From positions 1-8,387 of the forward strand of contig DAOTVD010000150.1 of the NCBI GenBank assembly GCA_034437075.1: a DNA stretch of 8,387 bases, given 5' to 3'. The stretch comes from DAOTVD01 sp034437075. Lineage in GTDB: Bacteria > Chloroflexota > Anaerolineae > Aggregatilineales > J027. A program made the position numbers and the translations under genes. This document shows, in pieces, positions 5,502-8,387 of this stretch; the stretch's first letter is position 1, and each line of letters begins with the position of its first letter. The notes under the pieces were generated by a model, which saw nothing but the letters and a program-made list of their open reading frames with translations, was not told where the DNA came from and ran no database searches.

Positions 5502-6635
5502 GTGTTCTTGCGTCCCTGGATGGTTGTCTTGGGTGTGCTGGTGGTCTACTTGGCCATCATTTTTGCCCTCAATGACAACGATCCAAAGACGTTTGTTACC
5601 CTCGGGAACTGCTTCAGCGTTTGCCAGGGGAATACAGAGGATGACTGTACCCTGCCCGATGAGGCCACCCTAGATGAGCAATTCGCGGTTCAAGGCTACG
5701 ACGGCCAGTTCAATTACTATATCGCCAGAGACCCGGATAATGCGGCCCCGTGTATCGACGTGCCTGCGTATCGCTATCAGCGGATTTTGCTGCCCGCGCT
5801 CGGTTTCGTCCTGAGTGTTGGCCAAGCAGTCGCCATTCCCTGGGCTTTTCTGATTCTCAACACCGGGGCGTTGCTCCTAAGCACCCGCGCCCTAGAAGAC
5901 CTTTTGCAACAAGCGGGCCGTCAACCCTGGTTTGCCTTGGGTTACGGGTTGTTTTTCGGGTTGGTCGTCGCGGTGCGTCTGAGCACTGCCGAACCGTTGG
6001 CTTATGGGTTGGTGATCGGCGCGTTATGGGCTCATCAGCGGGAGCGCTTTTGGTTGGTGCCGCTTTTTCTGGCGCTAGCGGCCTTCGCCAAAGAGACGAC
6101 TGGCATCCTGACGGCGGGATTTTTGCTGTGGTACGCCCTACACCAACGCTGGGGGATGGTGCTGAGCCTGTTAGGCGGGGTCTTGGTGCCCTTCTTGGCC
6201 TGGCAACTCTATCTTTATGATTGGTTGGGGGCTTGGGGGTTAGGCTCGGGTGGCGCAGGCGCGACTGGCTTCGAACTCATCCCCTTTATGGGTGTTATCA
6301 AAATATGGACAGAAGGCAGCTTCGCAGCGTTTATTCTGCTGGGCGGTCTGCTGATTGGCATTCCTATCATTTTGCCGACACTGTGGGCGCTGTACCAAAC
6401 CGCCCAAGATGCCCGGCAGGGTACCATCACGCTGTATAGCTGCGTATTGTTCACCAGCGCCGTTATCATGCCGTTTGTACCATTTTCGACCTATCGCGAA
6501 TTCCTGGGTATTTTCCGGTTTATCCCCGGTTTGGTCATGATGGTGATTCTGTATAGTGCAGAGCGCGACCTACGGCGGCCACTCATGTACAGCACATTAT
6601 GGGTGGTGCTGCTGTTGTTCTTATCGAGCGGTTAG
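5502..6635 (+). CDS. Polytopic membrane protein with YDGQF and RYQR motifs, GT-C-like (AZOBR_p60025-type)
   Basis: A 377-residue protein with one N-terminal helix (about 7-23), a large extracytoplasmic loop (24-100), then about eight more helices. The loop holds GYDGQF (65-70), the doublet DP (77-78) and IDVPAYRYQRILLP (85-98). This combination is typical of a bacterial membrane family linked to cell-surface glycopolymer formation and related to GT-C mannosyltransferases; D67 is the likely catalytic acid. AFAKETTG (194-201) is also family-like. The loop carries four cysteines (37, 41, 49, 84) that may form disulfides. The start is GTG 2 nt after the preceding stop, with little Shine-Dalgarno; an in-frame TAG just upstream excludes a longer start, and an ATG at 5520 is the alternative. 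Translation is probably coupled to the upstream gene. The stop overlaps the convergent gene's stop. Donor and acceptor are unknown. Confidence 0.82.
   Translation: MFLRPWMVVLGVLVVYLAIIFALNDNDPKTFVTLGNCFSVCQGNTEDDCTLPDEATLDEQFAVQGYDGQFNYYIARDPDNAAPCIDVPAYRYQRILLPALGFVLSVGQAVAIPWAFLILNTGALLLSTRALEDLLQQAGRQPWFALGYGLFFGLVVAVRLSTAEPLAYGLVIGALWAHQRERFWLVPLFLALAAFAKETTGILTAGFLLWYALHQRWGMVLSLLGGVLVPFLAWQLYLYDWLGAWGLGSGGAGATGFELIPFMGVIKIWTEGSFAAFILLGGLLIGIPIILPTLWALYQTAQDARQGTITLYSCVLFTSAVIMPFVPFSTYREFLGIFRFIPGLVMMVILYSAERDLRRPLMYSTLWVVLLLFLSSG
6632..6635. other. Overlapping stop codons of convergent genes
   Basis: TTAG at 6632-6635 supplies TAG for the plus-strand gene (6633-6635) and TAA for the minus-strand gene (complement of 6632-6634). 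No terminator hairpin with a U-tract is visible on either side, so the transcripts probably run into each other's coding region. Confidence 0.9.
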
Positions 6636-8387
6636 GGGTTTAGAATCGGGGGAGACTCCGAGACAAGCGCACCGATGACCACGCCGCCCAGCGCACCACC
6701 CAGGGCCAATACACTCACCAACACACTCAGCAGATTCACGGTTGGCAGATATTGAAATGTGACTTCCGCGCCATCAGGCGGAAGCTGCACCGCCATAAAG
6801 TTCATGTTTGCGCGGTGTAATTCGACACTGCGCCCGTCCACGCGAACTTGCCAGCCCGGATACCAGGTCGTCGCGAGCACTAAATAGCCCGATCCTTCGG
6901 TGACGATACGATAGCTGCGATAATCGGGCGTTTCGCGCAAGGTTTCGAAGTAAACCACATCCGATAGAGGCTCGAATGGCGCGGTGGCATTGGGCGCGGG
7001 CAAGGCTAGACCTGGCTCATCACCATGTAGGATAACCGTTTGGCCAGGGTCCCAGGTGGGGTCGCGCATCAAGTCGCGCATTTGCGCGTCATTCTCGGCC
7101 CATACAGCATCCGGCACAAGCCAAACCAGCGGCGGTGGGTCGGGCGCCTGATACATGGTCAAATCGCCTGGCACCGGTTGCCACCCTGCGGGTTGAACAT
7201 CCCCGTACACCTGCCCGATTCCTGCTGCCTCCAAGAGCGGCCCGCCGTCTTCGCGGGCTGCTTCCAACATCTGTACATATTCGGCATAATAGCGCGGGAC
7301 GAGCGGATCGAAGTTATTGAACGCGGCGATATTATCGATCATGTTCATGTTCGGCAACACCGAACGGCGTAAACTGGGCCAATTGCGCGTTGCAACCTGA
7401 TAATCGGCCAGGTCGAAATAGCGGTCGAAGACGATTTCGTCTTCATAATCTTCGAACCAGTATAAGCGCTCTTGGGGCGTGCTCATGCTTACATCACGAT
7501 AATACGCGCGCGGGATAGTCGGGTTAAGTCCCTGAATCGCCCACGCTAGATTGATGCTGACGAACAGCACGACCGCCATCTGCCAGCGTATGGGCGATAC
7601 AGAAGCCCCTTCAGGTGGTTGCAAAAGCGTTAACAACGCTGACCCCGCCACCCAGGCCCCCGTCGCAGCGATGGAAGTCGTGAGCACGGGCACAAACATA
7701 TCATCTGACGTCAGGGCGGCATTGCTGACAAGGCCCAGCAGCACCAACGCGATTCCGCCGGCCACAGCCAAACGAGACCAATACAGCACACGCGGATTCC
7801 GCCCCCAGTTTTGGGCGCCAATCCCGGCCAGCACTGCCAGGGCAAATACTGGCCAGATCATCCAGCGCACAGGTTCTCGGAACGCATCAAAAGTAGGGAC
7901 GTAATCATACAACACGCGGTACACCGAGCCATAGCGCCCCATCGCAAATAGTGTGCCCAAGATCGCTAAACCCACCCAAAAAGGGACACTCCGAAACGCG
8001 CGCCATTGATCCAGGGATAAGAGATTACGCCGCTGAACCCAGCCAGTGATAGCCGCCAAAGCCGTCAGCAGGGGCAAAATCCCGATATACACGGCTTCTT
8101 CAAAAAACGCGCCCCTGTCGGGGGTCAAATAGCTACCATCAACGGCGCTTCCAAAGAAATTGGGCGCGATAAAATTAATTAATCGAAGTGGTGGAAAAGA
8201 CAAATTGGTGACGATGTTATAATCCACCCCCCCCGAACGCTGAGACATAGATAGCAGTTCGGCTGTAAACAGCAATTGCGGCGCGGCGATACCGGCCCCG
8301 AGCAAGACGCCCAACGCCGAGAGCGCCAAAATCCGCAAGCGTACCTGCCGACGCGCGTCCCGCATCAGCAGAACCGCCCCCCACAGC
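6632..8387 (-). CDS. YfhO-family membrane protein, C-terminal part (5' end beyond right edge)
   Basis: The frame is open through the right edge, and seven residues (LWGAVLL) precede the first visible methionine in what looks like the end of a membrane helix, so the gene starts outside the window; 585 residues are at least partly visible. About seven helices come first, including GIAAPQLLF and the conserved-looking SFPPLRLINFIAPNFFG stretch and EEAVYIGILPLL. An extracytoplasmic domain follows (roughly 7510 down to 6740), then one final helix. The domain ends with YPGWQVRVDG and HRANMNFMAVQLP then FQYLP, the characteristic C-terminal signature of bacterial YfhO proteins. YfhO-type proteins are GT-C enzymes; in Bacillus and Listeria they glycosylate lipoteichoic acid on the outside of the cell. 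A teichoic acid is not implied here. The catalytic N-terminus is not visible. Confidence 0.85.
   Translation of the reverse strand, partial: LWGAVLLMRDARRQVRLRILALSALGVLLGAGIAAPQLLFTAELLSMSQRSGGVDYNIVTNLSFPPLRLINFIAPNFFGSAVDGSYLTPDRGAFFEEAVYIGILPLLTALAAITGWVQRRNLLSLDQWRAFRSVPFWVGLAILGTLFAMGRYGSVYRVLYDYVPTFDAFREPVRWMIWPVFALAVLAGIGAQNWGRNPRVLYWSRLAVAGGIALVLLGLVSNAALTSDDMFVPVLTTSIAATGAWVAGSALLTLLQPPEGASVSPIRWQMAVVLFVSINLAWAIQGLNPTIPRAYYRDVSMSTPQERLYWFEDYEDEIVFDRYFDLADYQVATRNWPSLRRSVLPNMNMIDNIAAFNNFDPLVPRYYAEYVQMLEAAREDGGPLLEAAGIGQVYGDVQPAGWQPVPGDLTMYQAPDPPPLVWLVPDAVWAENDAQMRDLMRDPTWDPGQTVILHGDEPGLALPAPNATAPFEPLSDVVYFETLRETPDYRSYRIVTEGSGYLVLATTWYPGWQVRVDGRSVELHRANMNFMAVQLPPDGAEVTFQYLPTVNLLSVLVSVLALGGALGGVVIGALVSESPPILNP

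Noticed and set aside
7551..7904. Plus-strand open frame of 117 codons
   Set aside because: Antisense to the YfhO-family gene and low-complexity in alanine, threonine and serine; no ribosome-binding site or family signature seen.

Overview
The window looks like a chromosomal segment of a moderately GC-rich bacterium, most plausibly of the Chloroflexota (Anaerolineae-like). This rests on the dense set of polytopic GT-C-type membrane proteins, the protein style, and a GAAC-N4-GTTC operator (the form used by Gram-positive LexA and reported for relatives of the green non-sulfur bacteria) in front of uvrB. The phylum call is inference; no marker gene is complete here.

Left edge (1-360): the first 19 codons of uvrB run off the left end on the minus strand. 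Ahead of it are a promoter and a SOS-box-like operator placed over the expected transcription start. Next comes a minus-strand tRNA gene with anticodon CAU. It has a consensus sigma-70 promoter (TTGACA-16-TATAAT) and a Rho-independent terminator that separates it from uvrB.

Middle left (364-4923, minus strand): three large integral-membrane proteins are read in the order 4923, 3436, 1881. They are tightly packed, with a 4-bp ATGA overlap and then an overlap of at least 38 bp. All three look like GT-C-fold glycosyltransferases or close relatives: an N-terminal acidic motif just after the first membrane helix, many helices, and a small C-terminal extracytoplasmic domain.

Middle right (5071-6635, plus strand): a small soluble protein with a predicted STAS/SpoIIAA-like pattern is followed after 2 bp by a fourth GT-C-like membrane protein carrying GYDGQF and DVPAYRYQRILLP motifs. 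The 147 bp between 4923 and 5071 is a divergent promoter region.

Right edge (6632-8387, minus strand): the C-terminal two thirds or so of a YfhO-family membrane protein, whose start lies beyond the window. It converges with the plus-strand gene, and the two stop codons overlap by 4 bp.

Taken together this is a cell-envelope glycan locus: five polytopic proteins that probably use lipid-linked sugars on the outer face of the membrane to decorate surface polymers, lipids or proteins, plus one small possible regulator. No cytoplasmic GT-A/GT-B enzyme, flippase or sugar-nucleotide gene is visible, so donor and acceptor cannot be named. I see no CRISPR array, insertion sequence, phage gene or attachment site.
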